In this document: piece after piece, positions 63,075 to 64,000 of the stretch
Numbering within the stretch: position 1 is the first letter of the stretch
How the letters are laid out: each line of letters starts with the position of its first letter
Origin: Pseudomonas sp. PB101
GTDB taxonomy: Bacteria > Pseudomonadota > Gammaproteobacteria > Pseudomonadales > Pseudomonadaceae
Length of the DNA stretch: 64,000 nt
Direction: 5' to 3'
NCBI RefSeq assembly: GCF_009764265.1
Contig: NZ_RWIR01000053.1
Location: forward strand, 62,001 to 126,000
The notes under the pieces: model-generated
Database searches by the model: none
What the model was told of the DNA's origin: nothing
Seen by the model: the letters and a program-made list of their open reading frames with translations, nothing else
Translations under genes and position numbers: made by a program

Positions 63075-64000
63075 TCAGTTCTTCACGACTGGCACCGTCA
63101 CGGTTTTGCCGAAGGCCGACTTGATGGTTGCTGTCGGGGCTGTCGCCGGGCCGCTGCCGACGGTGGTCACCGCTATGTTCCAGCGTGCGCCGGTAGGCGT
63201 GGTGGTCAGGGTGGCGTTGCCAAGGTTCACCGTACCGGTGGTGGTCGTGGCAGTCGCCGAGATGGTATTGCCCGTGCCGCGCGAGGTGGTGCCGGACAGC
63301 ACCCAGTAGTAGCGACTGTTGCTGCGGGAGGTGACGGTAGCGCCGGTGACGATCAGGTTCTCGACGACCCCTGCGGTGACCGCCACAGACACCGTCGCCG
63401 GTTCCGATTGTGCACCAATGGCATCGGCGGCCTGATAGGTGAAGGTCGCGGTGAACGGTGCGGCGATCGTGGCCGGTGGTGTGTAGACCACGCGCAGGCC
63501 ATCGGTGCTGACGCTGCCCTTGCCAGAGTCCGGTTGCGCCAGGCCCACCACTTTGAGCGGCACGTTACCGTCTGGGTCGGTGTCGTTGGCCAGCACGTTG
63601 ATGGTCACCGGTTGGCCTGTGTTGCTGATGGCGCTGTCAGGGTTGGCGACCGGTTTTTTGTTGTCGCCTTCGTTGTTGCGTCTGTCGCCCGTGCGGAAGG
63701 TTGGCAGCGCGGCGGAGTTGACGTAGGTCACACCGTCCCAGCCGGGCAGGGGTGTTGGCATCAACTGGAACTGGCCCGGATTCTCGACGTCCCAGCGCAT
63801 CAGCATGGAAGTGTCTTCGTGCTGGGTGTTGTGGCAGTGCTCCAGGTAGGTCCCGGCGAATTCGCGGAAGCGGATCGCGATGTCCACGTCCACCGTACTG
63901 TCGATGCCCTGGCCGATGAGATAGACGTCCTTGCGCGCCCATTTCTCCCATTCCGGCGGTGCCTTGCCGTCGCGGCTGAGGACGACGCCTTCTTCGAAGT
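63075..64000 (-). CDS. Multicopper oxidase, C-terminal part, with Ig/cadherin-like extension (runs off the window)
   Basis: The reading frame enters from beyond 64000 and ends at 63075. It shows the type-1/trinuclear copper motif LEHCHNTQHEDTSMLM, the hallmark C-terminal site of multicopper oxidases. Most such enzymes end soon after this motif; here ~240 residues follow. They begin KPVANPDSAISNTGQPVTIN then VLANDTDPDG (a cadherin/VCBS-like tandem-domain opening) and go on as Thr/Gly/Ala-rich beta sequence. The tail suggests a secreted or surface-anchored enzyme. A manganese-oxidase-like role is possible. Signal peptide and N-terminus are outside the window. Confidence 0.8.
   Translation of the reverse strand, partial: FEEGVVLSRDGKAPPEWEKWARKDVYLIGQGIDSTVDVDIAIRFREFAGTYLEHCHNTQHEDTSMLMRWDVENPGQFQLMPTPLPGWDGVTYVNSAALPTFRTGDRRNNEGDNKKPVANPDSAISNTGQPVTINVLANDTDPDGNVPLKVVGLAQPDSGKGSVSTDGLRVVYTPPATIAAPFTATFTYQAADAIGAQSEPATVSVAVTAGVVENLIVTGATVTSRSNSRYYWVLSGTTSRGTGNTISATATTTTGTVNLGNATLTTTPTGARWNIAVTTVGSGPATAPTATIKSAFGKTVTVPVVKN

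Overview
The window reads as chromosomal DNA of a Pseudomonas, probably of the fluorescens group. Support comes from GC-rich coding sequence, close matches to Pseudomonas families (MocR, Aer, PotE, DUF1302/DUF1329 pairs, YeiH) and three arrays of Pseudomonas-type REP palindromes around GTAGGAGCCGGCTTGCTGGC. The names rest on motif recognition alone; no database search was run.

Layout. 1-8.3 kb: a LysR regulator divergent from a DmdC-like acyl-CoA dehydrogenase, an isomerase-MFS pair, a MocR regulator and a divergent SDR dehydrogenase. 8.3 and 43.3 kb: the two halves of one DNA/RNA non-specific endonuclease gene, split at its DRGH active-site motif by a ~34.1 kb element. 8.8-42.9 kb: that element. 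It has inverted-repeat ends, a 6-bp CATCAA repeat at both junctions, its own intact endonuclease homologue, and an overlapping recombinase trio that I recognise as GmtY-GmtZ-GmtX (Gamma-Mobile-Trio). Cargo follows between two inverted arrays of 23-bp iterons: a 1290-aa nuclease-ATPase protein that looks like a single-gene antiphage system, a relic of a tRNA-Gly-targeting element, two insertion sequences, and a ~19 kb catabolic/transport cluster. The cluster holds a YeiH exporter, MFS carrier, acyl-CoA ligase, alpha/beta hydrolase, AraC regulator, TauD-like dioxygenase, cupin, DUF1302, DUF1329, YCF48-like protein, RND transporter, acyl-CoA dehydrogenase and bifunctional hydratase/dehydrogenase.

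43.3-53.1 kb: a chromosomal cluster partly parallel to the cargo: LysR, SsuD-like flavin monooxygenase, flavin reductase with a regulatory tail, MFS carrier, GFA protein, DUF1302, DUF1329 and YeiH. Two promoters in it share the same dyad and spacing, which suggests one LysR regulon. Together the two clusters fit uptake, oxygenation (probably desulfonation) and beta-oxidation of hydrophobic organosulfur or similar compounds, with YeiH exporting the sulfur product. The substrate is inferred, not shown.

53.3-64 kb: PotE-type antiporter, amino-acid-type binding protein, AspT-type antiporter, a 24-residue membrane peptide, an Aer-like receptor, an MHS transporter, a nucleotidyltransferase-family protein, and the 3' part of a multicopper oxidase with an unusual Ig-like tail. 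REP arrays occur at 2.9, 55.6 and 62.2 kb. I saw none inside the 34-kb element.
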